The notes: a model not told the origin generated them from the sequence alone. A stretch of DNA of 64,000 nt from Micromonospora peucetia (GCF_900091625.1 NZ_FMIC01000002.1:1302001-1366000); one strand, 5' to 3'. Shown: positions 15,502 to 24,014, numbered from the stretch's first letter. Program-made: numbers and translations.

Positions 15502-16641
15502 GTGAGTCACCCCCAGCCCCCTTATGGGCCGCAGGATCCGAATCAGCCGAACCCGGAGCAGCAGCCGTACCCGCCGGCCCCGATGCCGCAGTTCCCCGCC
15601 GAGCAGGGCGGCTACCCACCGCAGCCACCGACCTCCGGCGTCCCGCAGCCCGCGGGCGACCCGTGGGCCCCGCTCCCGCCCGTGCCGCCGCAGCAGCCGG
15701 CCGGCGACCCGTGGGCAGCGCCGCAGCCCCCGGTCTCCGGGGTCCCGCACCCCCCGGTGTCGGGCACGCCCGGCGAGCCGTGGGCACAGCCGCCGGTTTC
15801 CGGGGCACCGGGCGAGCCATGGGCCGCCCCGCACCAGCCGACCTCGGGCGTGCCGCAGCCGCCGGTGTCCGGCACGCCGTACCCGCCGGTGTCGGGGACG
15901 CCGTACCCGCCCGTGTCGGGGACGCCGTACCCGCCCGTGTCCGGCACGCCCGGTTACCCGCCCGCGGGGCCCGGCTATCCGCCCGCAGGGTCCGGTTACC
16001 CGCCCGCAGGGCCCGGCTACTCGTTCGGCGCGCCGCCGCCGGTCGCTCCGCCGAAGAAGAACAGGACCGTCCTGATCGTCGTGGCGGTGGTGGCCGTGCT
16101 GGCCCTGCTCTGCTGCGTCGGCGGCGTCGCCGCCCTCATCGCCGGTGCCAACAAGGCGGCGGACGACCTGGAGAAGGCCCTGCCAACCCCGGGAACCACC
16201 CATGTGGCACCGGGTGGCGCCTCCGCGCCGGCGAAGAACGGCGAGACCTACAACATGAAGCCCGGCGCCACCCTGGTGCTCTCCGACGACGAGGGGACCA
16301 TCGAGATCACGGTCAGCCGGTTCACCACGGAGACCAAGGGCTGCCGGACGTACGCCCCGGACCCGGACAAGGGCATGTACCTGATCGCCCATGTCACCGC
16401 GACGGTGACCAAGGGCAAGAGTTCCATCAACCCGTTCTACTTCGAGTGGGTGGCCGCCAACGGCACCACGGCCAACGGCCTGGCAAGCGCCCTCTCCGGC
16501 TGCGGCGACACGCTGAGCTCCGGCAACAACCTGCGCGAGGGCAGCAAGCGGGCGGGCACGGTGGTGTTCAACGTGGCCGACAAGAACGGCGCCCTGGAAT
16601 ACCGGCACAAGTTCGAGACCGCCGGCTCCTGGAAGCCGTGA
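15502..16641 (+). CDS. Proline-rich single-pass membrane protein with DUF4352-like ectodomain
   Basis: A 379-residue protein. The first ~185 residues are a Pro/Gly-rich cytoplasmic tail built on short repeats, PPVSGTP(Y) four times in a row near 15860-15960 and PPAGPGY three times after it. A membrane helix (TVLIVVAVVAVLALLCCVGGVAALIAG, about residues 193-218) leads to an outside domain with a DUF4352-like beta fold (GMYLIAHVTATVTKG...). Cysteines in KGCRTYAP and SGCGDT may pair. GTG 15502 is supported by AGGAG at 15493-15497. Proteins of this shape are common in actinomycetes as surface proteins of unknown function. Confidence 0.82.
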   Translation: MSHPQPPYGPQDPNQPNPEQQPYPPAPMPQFPAEQGGYPPQPPTSGVPQPAGDPWAPLPPVPPQQPAGDPWAAPQPPVSGVPHPPVSGTPGEPWAQPPVSGAPGEPWAAPHQPTSGVPQPPVSGTPYPPVSGTPYPPVSGTPYPPVSGTPGYPPAGPGYPPAGSGYPPAGPGYSFGAPPPVAPPKKNRTVLIVVAVVAVLALLCCVGGVAALIAGANKAADDLEKALPTPGTTHVAPGGASAPAKNGETYNMKPGATLVLSDDEGTIEITVSRFTTETKGCRTYAPDPDKGMYLIAHVTATVTKGKSSINPFYFEWVAANGTTANGLASALSGCGDTLSSGNNLREGSKRAGTVVFNVADKNGALEYRHKFETAGSWKP

Positions 16642-16659
16642 TCCGCACCTGCCGATGGA

Positions 16660-16684
16660 AGGCCGGTCCCCTCGGGGCCGGCCT
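16660..16684 (+). terminator. Hairpin after the DUF4352-like gene
   Basis: An 11-bp stem including one G-U (16660-16670 with 16674-16684) closes a 3-nt loop, starting 18 bases after the stop codon and followed by CTTTCC. It has the size and position of a terminator. Confidence 0.7.
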
Positions 16685-16907
16685 CCCGTCTTTCCACGGC
16701 CGTGGCGAGGTGGGCCTTCCCGACTATCTCTCTTCGATGGCGATAAAGTGACCCAGAGATGGGACGATTCGCCACTTGAAGGCCGGTTTGGGGCGCGGCA
16801 GGCTGGTTGGCGCCGTGCTTCACAGCGGACGACGCACGGCGACATCCCGCCCGAATTGCGTCCGCTAGCAACTGACGCAATCGTCGGACGCAGCTGAAGC
16901 GGCCAAA

Positions 16908-16968
16908 GGTGATCAGGACGCCATGGACGCTACCCGCCCGTTTTGACGTCCATGGCGTCCTGATCACC
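16908..16968. repeat. Perfect 22-bp inverted repeat, intergenic
   Basis: Bases 16908-16929 (GGTGATCAGGACGCCATGGA...) are exactly complementary to 16947-16968, with a 17-nt spacer ending in TTTTGA. It lies in a 440-base gap between a gene ending at 16641 and the 3' end of the gene at 17126-17842. Both arms contain GATCAGGACGCCATGG, itself built from palindromic pieces. It could be a terminator for the convergent genes or a copy of a dispersed REP-like element. Confidence 0.75.
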
Positions 16969-16969
16969 A

Positions 16970-17037
16970 CAGCGCTCGTGCAAGCGCAGCGCTCGTGCAA
17001 ACGCAGCGCTCGTGCAAACGCAGCGCTCGTGAAAGCG
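16970..17037. repeat. Four tandem 17-bp repeats
   Basis: Four contiguous copies of CAGCGCTCGTGCAAACG (16970, 16987, 17004, 17021), with single-base changes in the first and last. They begin one base after the 22-bp inverted repeat ends. Each unit contains the palindrome AGCGCT. There are no spacers, so this is not a CRISPR array. Confidence 0.85.
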
Positions 17038-17125
17038 GCGTAGGGAGCCGGACGGAACGAACCGGGATGGTCGTCGCGCTGTTTCCGGCGGTCGTCTCCC
17101 GTCCCGGCGCAGGGTCGGCTCTTCG

Positions 17126-17842
17126 TCACCGGCCCTGTTCGAGCAGGTCGGCGACCGTGATCAGCGGTGTCACCAGGGATCCCACCGAGGTGTGATCATG
17201 CAGCCGGCCGCTCCGGTAGGTGATCAGTTCCGGGCCGCGCACGCTCCACGCCGGCACCGCCCCGGCCAGGTGCGCGGCGAGCAGGGTCGGCCCGACCAGG
17301 GCCTGCTGCCCGGGAGCCGCCGCACCCACCCGCCACTGCCGGTCGAACTCGGCGTTGCCGGTGGCGTACCCGTCGCTGCCGAACAGGGCGCGGCCGAGCT
17401 TCGAGAACACGTGGCGCGGCGCGACCGCGAGGTCCGGGAACGGCCGCCGCAGCCACACGAACGCGACGACGTACGCGTGGGTCTGCGAGCTCGTCGTCTG
17501 GTTGCCGTCCGCGCCGGTCGAGGTATGCGTCTCGGTGTACGCGTACTCGGCCACCCCGACCGGCCGTCCGTGCATCGTTCCGGTCAGCGCGAACCGCACG
17601 CCCCGACGGTTACGACCCGGCACCCGGCCGGTCCAGGCCACCTGCGGGTTCTCGGTGAACGTCCACCCCTGGTGGGCCGCCCACCGCCGCCACGAGTCCC
17701 GCCGCTCCCGCTCCTGGCGGTGGGCCACCACCACGATCGCGGCCAGTCCCGCCCCGAGGAGGAGCACGAGGCCGACACAGCCGCCCATCCAGAACACGGT
17801 TGTCACACGGTCCACGGGCGGCAGCGTAGTGGCCGACCGCAC
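17126..17842 (-). CDS. Membrane-anchored protein of unknown function
   Basis: A 238-residue protein with one N-terminal membrane helix (VGLVLLLGAGLAAIVVVAH) and a cytoplasmic domain containing WRRWAAHQGWTFTENP, RRGVRFALTGTMHGRPV and YAYTETHTSTGADGNQTTSS. This 'W..A...GW.f......' start, followed by a long beta-rich region, resembles a widespread group of uncharacterised actinobacterial membrane proteins (similar in outline to DUF3137). No catalytic motif is visible. GTG 17842 is used; a GTG about 11 codons downstream (before TTVFWMGG) is equally possible. It stands alone and is convergent with the repeat-bearing gap. Confidence 0.75.
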   Translation of the reverse strand: MRSATTLPPVDRVTTVFWMGGCVGLVLLLGAGLAAIVVVAHRQERERRDSWRRWAAHQGWTFTENPQVAWTGRVPGRNRRGVRFALTGTMHGRPVGVAEYAYTETHTSTGADGNQTTSSQTHAYVVAFVWLRRPFPDLAVAPRHVFSKLGRALFGSDGYATGNAEFDRQWRVGAAAPGQQALVGPTLLAAHLAGAVPAWSVRGPELITYRSGRLHDHTSVGSLVTPLITVADLLEQGR

Positions 17843-18027
17843 GCGACGCGTTCACCCCGTCGGGGTGCTTGAGCATCCCGTGCCACCCGCTCCGCGAACC
17901 TGCTGATGCCCCAGCCCGTACCCACCTCCTGCGAGCAGGGGTCCTGCTGGCCGAAGTTCCCGGGATGGTGCCGGTACCCCTCCCCGGTGCGCCCACACGC
18001 TTGCCATCGGCACAGGCCGCCCTTACG

Positions 18028-18042
18028 CTTTGCGATGCAAAG
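18028..18042. promoter_or_regulatory. Inverted repeat CTTTGC-GAT-GCAAAG, likely operator
   Basis: A perfect 6-3-6 inverted repeat, 33 bases before the ATG of the membrane protein whose operon also encodes a winged-helix regulator (18816-19160). The position and symmetry fit an autoregulatory operator overlapping the promoter. Binding by that regulator is inferred. Confidence 0.6.
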
Positions 18043-18075
18043 TTATCGCGATCGCAGAGCGGATTGGGGCACGCC

Positions 18076-18819
18076 ATGGACCAGGGCGCCACGGAAGAGG
18101 CCGGACGCACCCTCGCCGACCTGGAACGGCTGCGCAGGCGCACGCACCGGCGGGCACACGGCGGCGCGTGGCTGCCGGCCGCCGCGATCGCCGGGTTGCT
18201 GTTGGCCAGCATGGCGCTCTACCGTCACCCGCTCGGGCAGACATCGTCCATCACGGCAGACCACCCCTGGTGGGCCGGCCTGCCCGACGAGCAACGCGAC
18301 CCGGTCACGTCCTACCTGTTCTGGTTCGTCGGCACGCCCCTGCTGTTCGCCGTCACCGCACTCTGGTACCACTGGCGCGCCCGCCGGCAAGGCGTACGGG
18401 TGGCCTGGCCGTTGTTCGCCGGCACCGGGCTCGGGGTGCTGGCCCTGCTGGCCGTGCTCGCGGCGGTGCCCACCGGGCCCGTACCGGACGGGCTCGCCGC
18501 AACCGACGGACCGTACTGGCAGGGGCTGCTGACTCCGTTGCTGCCGCTCGCCGCCGCGGTCATGGTGCTCGGCTGGGCTGAGCGCAGTCGCGGCCTCATC
18601 GCCGCCGGCGGATGGATCACCCTGCTCACGGTCTGGCTCTGCACCTCGTTCCCGCTGGGCTACCTGCCGGGTTGGGCGACCACACTGCTCAATGGCGGTG
18701 GGGAATCCCTCGGTGGCAATCTCGCACTGCGCCCCGGCCACTATCTTGTCCTGATGGCCCTGCCCCTGCTCACCGTCGCCGCTGTCCGGCTGGTGTCGAG
18801 CCGTGCGGACCGCGCGTGA
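18076..18819 (+). CDS. Six-helix membrane protein, co-transcribed with winged-helix regulator
   Basis: A 247-residue protein: a short basic cytoplasmic start (DLERLRRRTHRRAHGG), then about six membrane helices (PAAAIAGLLLASMALY, YLFWFVGTPLLFAVTALWY, GLGVLALLAVLAAV, LLPLAAAVMVLGW, WITLLTVWLCTSF, LVLMALPLLTVAAV). No catalytic or transporter motif is recognisable. ATG 18076 follows the inverted repeat at 18028-18042. Its stop overlaps the start of the regulator gene by GTGA, so the two form an operon. In actinomycetes this membrane protein plus HTH_34 regulator pairing is frequent; the physiological role is not known. Confidence 0.8.
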   Translation: MDQGATEEAGRTLADLERLRRRTHRRAHGGAWLPAAAIAGLLLASMALYRHPLGQTSSITADHPWWAGLPDEQRDPVTSYLFWFVGTPLLFAVTALWYHWRARRQGVRVAWPLFAGTGLGVLALLAVLAAVPTGPVPDGLAATDGPYWQGLLTPLLPLAAAVMVLGWAERSRGLIAAGGWITLLTVWLCTSFPLGYLPGWATTLLNGGGESLGGNLALRPGHYLVLMALPLLTVAAVRLVSSRADRA

Positions 18820-19160
18820 CGCAGGAACAACCGCCGCACCCCGCCACAGCCCTGGACGACGTCGTCCACCAGCGGGTCCGGCTCGGCATCCTCACCGTGC
18901 TCAGCGAGACACACGAGTGCCGGTTCGCCACCCTGCGTGACGAGCTCGGGCTCACCGACGGCAACCTCAACCGGCACCTGCGGATCCTGGAGCAGGCCGG
19001 CCTGCTCCAGGTGACCAAGGGCTACGAGGGCCGCCGCCCGTGCACCTGGCTGCGGTTGACCCGCCAGGGCCGCGTCGCGCTGCGCGCGGAGGTCGCCGCA
19101 CTGGAGCAACTGGTCAGCCGGATCCGCACCGCCACCGACCGGCCCGACCCGCAGGCCTGA
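18816..19160 (+). CDS. Winged-helix transcriptional regulator (HTH_34/ArsR-MarR-like)
   Basis: A 114-residue DNA-binding protein. The core VRLGILTVLSETHECRFATLRDELGLTDGNLNRHLRILEQAGLLQVTKGYEGRRP is the standard winged-helix arrangement with recognition helix around DGNLNRHLRIL and the wing at TKGYEGRRP; a C-terminal helix (ALRAEVAALEQLVSRI) should dimerise. It lacks metal-binding cysteines, so it is not an ArsR-type metal sensor. GTG 18816 overlaps the upstream stop. It most likely represses its own operon through the inverted repeat at 18028-18042. Confidence 0.88.
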   Translation: MTQEQPPHPATALDDVVHQRVRLGILTVLSETHECRFATLRDELGLTDGNLNRHLRILEQAGLLQVTKGYEGRRPCTWLRLTRQGRVALRAEVAALEQLVSRIRTATDRPDPQA

Positions 19161-19299
19161 GCGCTCCCAGCTGGCATGCCCGCAGGTCACGGCCATCGGT
19201 GTGGCTGCCGCACCCGGGCAAGGCTTGGCCGCCCCCCCGGGTGGGCCGACGGCCAGGTATGGAACCACGCACGGTCGGCCGCGCTGACATCATCGGGCC

Positions 19300-19803
19300 A
19301 TGCCCCGAATCGAAGTGGTACGCGGTGACATCACCCGCGAGGACGTCGACGCCATCGTCAACGCGGCGAACGAGTCGTTGCTGGGTGGTGGTGGCGTCGA
19401 CGGGGCGATCCACCGGGCGGCAGGACCGCGGCTGGCACAGGCGGGTGCCGCCCTCGCGCCGTGCGACCCGGGCGAGGCGGTCGCCACCCCCGCGTTCGAC
19501 CTGGACCCACCGGTACGCCACGTCATCCACACGGTCGGGCCGGTATGGGAGGGCGGCGGCCACGGCGAGGCCGAGGTCCTGGCGTCGTGCTACCGGCGCA
19601 GCCTCCAGGTCGCCGACGAGATCGGCGCCCGTAGCGTCGCCTTCCCCGCCATCGGTACCGGCGTCTACGGATACCCGCCGGACCGGGCGGCGACGATCGC
19701 GGTCACGACTATCAGGGCGACCCTCACCGCCGTCGAGCACGTCCGCCTGGTGGCCTTCGACGAGGCCACATATCGACTGTTGCTGGCGGCCTCGGAGGTC
19801 TGA
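19300..19803 (+). CDS. Macro-domain ADP-ribose-binding protein (O-acetyl-ADP-ribose deacetylase-like)
   Basis: A 167-residue single macro domain. Signature segments: [37 protein letters not shown], which forms the ADP-ribose pocket (Asn21/Asn24, GGGVDGAI), and [18 protein letters not shown] near residue 120, which binds the phosphates. This is the MacroD/YmdB class, whose members hydrolyse O-acetyl-ADP-ribose or remove ADP-ribose from proteins. The length is that of a stand-alone domain. It lies alone between the regulator operon and the MFS/TetR pair, so its partner in ADP-ribose metabolism is not indicated by context. Confidence 0.93.
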   Translation: MPRIEVVRGDITREDVDAIVNAANESLLGGGGVDGAIHRAAGPRLAQAGAALAPCDPGEAVATPAFDLDPPVRHVIHTVGPVWEGGGHGEAEVLASCYRRSLQVADEIGARSVAFPAIGTGVYGYPPDRAATIAVTTIRATLTAVEHVRLVAFDEATYRLLLAASEV

Positions 19804-19973
19804 GCCAGAGCAGTACGGGCACGGGTGTGCCTTCCGAAGCAAGAACGTCCGGCAGCCCTGACCTGTCCGCTTCGGGAGAACTCACCATCCCGACGTATCA
19901 ACCGGCCGCCTTCCGTCGATATGACGAGGCAACTGCGTGCAGAGCGAGCACTGGCTGGCCTACATCTCCCAGA

Positions 19974-20012
19974 TATTTGAACGATAGTTCTATTTGTACT
20001 ATCGTTCAAATA
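19974..20012. promoter_or_regulatory. Perfect 15-bp inverted repeat, TetR-type operator
   Basis: TATTTGAACGATAGT (19974-19988) and its exact reverse complement (19998-20012) flank 9 bases, ending 21 bases before the ATG of the MFS gene. Low GC makes it stand out. The duplicated TTGAACGATAG/CTATCGTTCAA core is typical of TetR-family sites, and a TetR gene lies in the same operon (21599-22198). It is the predicted operator. Confidence 0.85.
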
Positions 20013-20033
20013 ATTCCTTCGGAGGAGACTGAC

Positions 20034-21563
20034 ATGCCAGAGACCGCGACCCGACGAGCCGGAGCGCGGGAGTGGGTCGGCCTGGGACTGTTGGCGTTGC
20101 CGACTGTGCTGCTGGGACTGGACGTCACCGTCTTGTACCTGGTGTTGCCGAGCATGGCCGCCGCCCTCGACCCCTCTGCCACCCAGACGTTGTGGATCAT
20201 GGACGCGTACGGGTTCTTCATCGCCGGATTCCTCATCACGATGGGCACCCTGGGCGACCACATCGGCAGACGTCGCCTGCTGTTGATCGGCATGACGGCG
20301 TTCGCCGTCGTGTCAGTGCTCGCCGCCTTCGCTCCCAGCGCCGAGTTGCTGATCGCAGCCCGGGCCCTGTTGGGGATCGCAGGGGCGACGCTGATGCCGT
20401 CCACGTTGTCGTTGATCTCGAACATGTTCTCCGACGTGCGTCAACGTGCGGTGGCGATCGGGGTGTGGGCCACCATGTTCGCCCTCGGCATGGCCGCCGG
20501 GCCCGTGGTCGGAGGGGCGCTGGTCGACGCGTTCTGGTGGGGTGCGGCGTTCCTGCTCGCGGCCCCCATCGCGATCATCGTCCTGGCTGGCGCGAAGGCT
20601 CTGCTGCCGGAGTACGCCGCCCCGCAGGCCGGACGGCTGGATCTGGCCAGTGTCGCCCTGTCCCTGGGGGCGATCCTGCCGGGCATCTATGCCGTCAAGC
20701 ACGCCTCCTCACATGGCGTGGATGCGAGCACGGCGATCCTCCTCGCTGTCGGCGCGACCGCAGGCGTGGTGTTCGTACGGCGACAACAGCGGCTGACCTC
20801 CCCGTTGCTGGACGTCTCGCTGTTCACCAACCGGGCCTTCTCCGCAGCGCTGGCCGTGCTGCTGATCGGGCTCGTCGGTGTCGGCGGCACCATGTACCTG
20901 GTCACCCAGTACCTCCAACTCGTCGAGGGCCTCACTCCGTTCACCGCGGGACTCTGGATGGGGCCACCGGCCTTGGCGATGTTCGCCGCCGCCATCGGCG
21001 CACCCCTGATCGCCCGCAGGGTCCGCCCAGGCTTGGTCATGGGGATCACGCTCGCCCTGTCGGTGATCGGGTATGCACTACTGGGGACCGCCGGCACCGG
21101 CGACGCCGTGGCCGTGGTGGCCGGGTTCGCATTCGTCTACCTCGGCCTCGGCGCGATCGCCGCACTCGGCACCGACATGGTCGTCGGCGCCGCACCGGCA
21201 TCGAGGTCCGGATCGGCCGCCGCGATGTCCGAGACCGTCCAGGAACTCGGCATCGCCGTCGGTGTCGCCCTGCTCGGCAGCCTCACCACCGCCCTCTACA
21301 CCGCTCACATGACCGCACCCACCGGTGTCGCGCCCGAGGACGCCGACCGGATCACCGACAGCCTCCCCGGCGCGCTCTCGATCGCAGACCGAGTGCCTGC
21401 CGAGGTCGTGCGGGCCGCGCAGGAGGCGTTCACCACCGGGCTCAACATCGCCTCGGCCGTAGCCGGCGGCGCCATCGTCGTCGCGGCGTTGCTGTGCCTG
21501 GTGGCGCTGCGGCACGTCCGTCCGCTCGGCGAGGACCAGGAGGCCGCAGCAGATCCCCGGTGA
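20034..21563 (+). CDS. DHA2-family MFS drug exporter, 14 TM
   Basis: A 509-residue proton-coupled efflux pump resembling QacA/SmvA. The first helix carries LLGLDVTVLYLVLPSMAAAL (motif D1), followed by LWIMDAYGFFIAGFLITMGTLGDHIGRRRLLLIG (motif A, GDHIGRRR) and ARALLGIAGATLMPSTLSLI (motif C region). The helix count, total length and the mid-protein loop fit the 14-helix DHA2 class. RBS GGAGGAG is present just before ATG 20034. It is preceded by a strong inverted operator and followed 35 bp later by a tetR gene, a standard drug-inducible efflux unit. The substrate is unknown; such pumps commonly export lipophilic cations or antibiotics. Confidence 0.92.
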   Translation: MPETATRRAGAREWVGLGLLALPTVLLGLDVTVLYLVLPSMAAALDPSATQTLWIMDAYGFFIAGFLITMGTLGDHIGRRRLLLIGMTAFAVVSVLAAFAPSAELLIAARALLGIAGATLMPSTLSLISNMFSDVRQRAVAIGVWATMFALGMAAGPVVGGALVDAFWWGAAFLLAAPIAIIVLAGAKALLPEYAAPQAGRLDLASVALSLGAILPGIYAVKHASSHGVDASTAILLAVGATAGVVFVRRQQRLTSPLLDVSLFTNRAFSAALAVLLIGLVGVGGTMYLVTQYLQLVEGLTPFTAGLWMGPPALAMFAAAIGAPLIARRVRPGLVMGITLALSVIGYALLGTAGTGDAVAVVAGFAFVYLGLGAIAALGTDMVVGAAPASRSGSAAAMSETVQELGIAVGVALLGSLTTALYTAHMTAPTGVAPEDADRITDSLPGALSIADRVPAEVVRAAQEAFTTGLNIASAVAGGAIVVAALLCLVALRHVRPLGEDQEAAADPR

Positions 21564-21598
21564 CGGACTCAATTATCCTGACCCCAGGAGGAGGGAGC

Positions 21599-22198
21599 AT
21601 GAGCGGTGGCGAGGGACGACCCGTCGACGGACGACGCGCCAGGGGCGACAAGCGCCGTGCGGAGATCATCGAGGCGACCCTCGCCGTGGTCACCCGTGAC
21701 GGCGCAGCGGGTGTCACCCACCGCACCGTCGCCAAGCAGGCCGGCATCACCACCAGCCTGAGCACCTACTATTTCGCCGCCCTCGACGACCTCCTCGTCG
21801 CCGCACTGTCCAGCGTCGCCGACACCTACACCGCGCGCATCCGCCAGATCATCGACGAACCCGGCGACAAGCTGCACGGCCTCGCCGAACTCATCGTCGA
21901 ATCCGGCGGCCCCGGGCGCGAGCGCGCCCTGGCCGAACGCGAACTGTCCACCCTCGCCGCTCGCAGGCCAGCTCTGGCACCGGTCGCCCGACAGTGGCGC
22001 GAGAACGTCGCCGAGCTCGCCGCCACCCTCACCAACGATCCGGAAGCCATCGCCGCCCTCGTCGCCGCCTCCGACGGCCTGTGCACCGCCATCCTCATCG
22101 ACAACATCCCCGCCGACACCGACTATGTCCAGCGGGTGCTCTCCCAAGCCCTCGGAGCACCCCGCGAGGCAGCCCGCTGGCCGGTCGAGGAGCGCTGA
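21599..22198 (+). CDS. TetR-family repressor of the adjacent exporter
   Basis: A 199-residue regulator. The N-terminal domain RRAEIIEATLAVVTRDGAAGVTHRTVAKQAGITTSLSTYYFAALDDLL contains the TetR helix-turn-helix (VAKQAG..TSLSTYYF). The remaining ~130 helical residues form the ligand-binding/dimer part, with LDDLLVAALSSVAD in the linker region. ATG 21599 follows a strong GGAGGAGGGAG site. It is co-directional with the MFS gene and should bind the inverted repeat at 19974-20012, releasing it when the exported compound binds. Confidence 0.92.
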   Translation: MSGGEGRPVDGRRARGDKRRAEIIEATLAVVTRDGAAGVTHRTVAKQAGITTSLSTYYFAALDDLLVAALSSVADTYTARIRQIIDEPGDKLHGLAELIVESGGPGRERALAERELSTLAARRPALAPVARQWRENVAELAATLTNDPEAIAALVAASDGLCTAILIDNIPADTDYVQRVLSQALGAPREAARWPVEER

Positions 22199-22285
22199 CT
22201 AGCTCAGGCGTCGTTGGTCGACATCTGCATGACGGGTAGGTCGACCGCGCTTGGAAGGGGCCGCGCGCATCGGCTGAGCCCGACG

Positions 22286-23190
22286 TCAGCTCGTGGTCGG
22301 CTCCGGTTTCGTGATGGAGGATTCCGCAGTTACCACCACCTGCGAGACATCGATGCGTACGGCTTTGGCGGCCTGTGCGCGCAGCAGGTCGAGGGTGGCG
22401 CGGTCGGTGGCCGGGCCGACGTACGTGGCGCGTACCCAATTGACCCAACGATTCTGTGCGTCACGTTTCTGCCCGCTGGCGAAGCCGCTGATCCCTGTCC
22501 CCTTGAGGCCGATGGACGGTGGCCTACTGGTGCCGGAGGCGGCGGGGCCGGAGGCCGATACGGTGAACCAGAGGCCGGGCACCTCGACGACCCGCGCGTC
22601 CCGTACGCCATCGAGCTTGCGTAGGTTCGCGGCGGCGTGCTCCAGCTCAGCTCTCGTGACCGACTGATCAATGACGATGGCCGGGCCACCGACCGGAGCG
22701 TCGGGAAAGGCCGCCCGCAAGTCGTTGGGCTGGGAGAAATCGTGATCTCCCGGGCCAAGCGCGGAGAACACCGCCGTACGGAACTCGTTCGTGGAAGACA
22801 CGTCCGACGCCACGCGTCCCGCATCCGGAGTCCAGCTCAGGATAGGAATTTCTGTCCAGTACTCGCGCAACGACGGGTCCAGGGCGATGGACGACGCGGC
22901 CGGCTGCGGGCGGTCCCGGTCGGGCCCGGCACCGGTGACGGCCACCATCCCGATCGCCAGAAAGAGCACGACCCCGAACACGCCGGCCGTCGCGGCCCTC
23001 GCGGCTCGACGGCGCCGTGCCAGACCCTGGACCACGCCGTACGCGGCACCAACGCCTGGCGCGTCGCGTCGTCGGCCGCGTCCCGAAGCATGGTGTCCAG
23101 ACCGGGCAGCGGGCTCTCCAGGGCAGGTTTCCCGACCATGGGGCTTTCGAGCTCGCGGCTCTCTCGATCGGGGTACTGGCGTTCAGGCAT
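22286..23190 (-). pseudogene. Anti-sigma-factor-like membrane protein, interrupted by a frameshift
   Basis: Two open frames read as one protein if a single base were restored near 23035-23045. The first begins at ATG 23190 (MPERQYPDRESRELESPMVG) and runs to ...TRQALVPRTA; the second continues VVQGLARRRRAARAATAGVFG into a membrane helix (VVLFLAIGMVAVTGAG) and an outside domain of ~200 residues ending KPEPTTS. A short cytoplasmic segment, one helix and an outside domain, directly after an ECF sigma gene on the same strand, is the layout of an anti-sigma factor. The break could be a real inactivating deletion of one base or a sequencing error. Alternatively, translation may start at GTG 23035, but no ribosome site is seen there. 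Confidence 0.6.
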
Positions 23191-23783
23191 GACGACGCTC
23201 CAGGGTTGTGATCTCGTTCTGTCGGTCGGACCGGCGGGGCGTGCCGGCCTGTGGCTCGCCCGCGAGGGGCGTGGAGACCGGATTCCGGCCGCCTCCACGG
23301 ATGCGAAACGTCCACCTCTTCGAGGACCTGTCGCAGAGCGGTGCGCCCGCGCGACAACCGGGCCTTGACCGTTCCGGATGGCACCCCCGTCTCTACGGCG
23401 ACCTGATCGACGGACCGATCGCACAGGTGGTGCAGCACAATCGCGCGTCGCTGCTCCTCAGGCAGACGTTGCAGGGCCGCCACGATCAGCGGAGTCTCCA
23501 CGCCGGGCGCAGGCACGTGTGGAACCAACCCGTGGCGCCGCCACGCCGCCAACCCGGACCGTGCCGAGCGCCAACAGCTGACCGCGATCCGGCGGGCGAC
23601 GGTTCTGATCCACGCCTCCGGCTCGTCCCCGTCAGCGAACCGGCGACGTCTGCTCCAGGCCCGGACAAACGCCTCTTGAACAGCGTCCTGCGCGTCGGCA
23701 AAGTTGCCGGTCAGCAGGTACACCTGACCGACCAACCGCGCGAACGCCGATGCGTAGAACGCCCGGTAGTCGTCCTCTGTCAC
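22668..23783 (-). CDS. ECF sigma factor (SigE-like) with a doubtful C-terminal extension
   Basis: A 371-codon frame whose first ~160 residues are a complete ECF sigma factor. Region 2 covers YRAFYASAFARLVGQVYLLTGNFADAQDAVQEAFVRAW; region 4 covers LPEEQRRAIVLHHLCDRSVDQVAVETGVPSGTVKARLSRGRTALRQVLEE. ECF proteins of this type normally stop soon after region 4. Here the frame stays open for another ~210 codons, running across the anti-sigma gene in a different frame with an Arg/Pro/Gly-rich composition, so the tail (nt below about 23300) is probably not a real domain. GTG 23783 is preferred over ATG 23837 because ...TEDDYRAFYASAF is the usual N-terminus. Confidence 0.8.
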   Translation of the reverse strand: MTEDDYRAFYASAFARLVGQVYLLTGNFADAQDAVQEAFVRAWSRRRRFADGDEPEAWIRTVARRIAVSCWRSARSGLAAWRRHGLVPHVPAPGVETPLIVAALQRLPEEQRRAIVLHHLCDRSVDQVAVETGVPSGTVKARLSRGRTALRQVLEEVDVSHPWRRPESGLHAPRGRATGRHAPPVRPTERDHNPGASSCLNASTPIERAASSKAPWSGNLPWRARCPVWTPCFGTRPTTRRARRWCRVRRGPGSGTAPSSREGRDGRRVRGRALSGDRDGGRHRCRARPGPPAAGRVVHRPGPVVARVLDRNSYPELDSGCGTRGVGRVFHERVPYGGVLRAWPGRSRFLPAQRLAGGLSRRSGRWPGHRH

Positions 23784-24014
23784 GCCGACCTCACTCTCCT
23801 CGGTACTGCTCCTCCCACCCACGCAGCAGAGCGACACGACGGTTGCACTGGATCGAGGAAATATCCCGGCCTACGACGACCTCACCTGTTCGGATGGCGC
23901 TGGATGATGTGCTGACCGCCTTGCTTCCGCCTGGGCAGACCGGACGTGCACACACCCTGAGCACCTGCTACTCGCCGCGCGGGACACTGGCGGGCTCTGC
24001 TACGCAAGATCAGA

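Noticed and set aside
22668..23300. A genuine C-terminal domain on the ECF sigma factor at 22668-23783
   Set aside because: The extra residues are the out-of-frame reading of the anti-sigma gene and show no domain character, although the frame has no stop.
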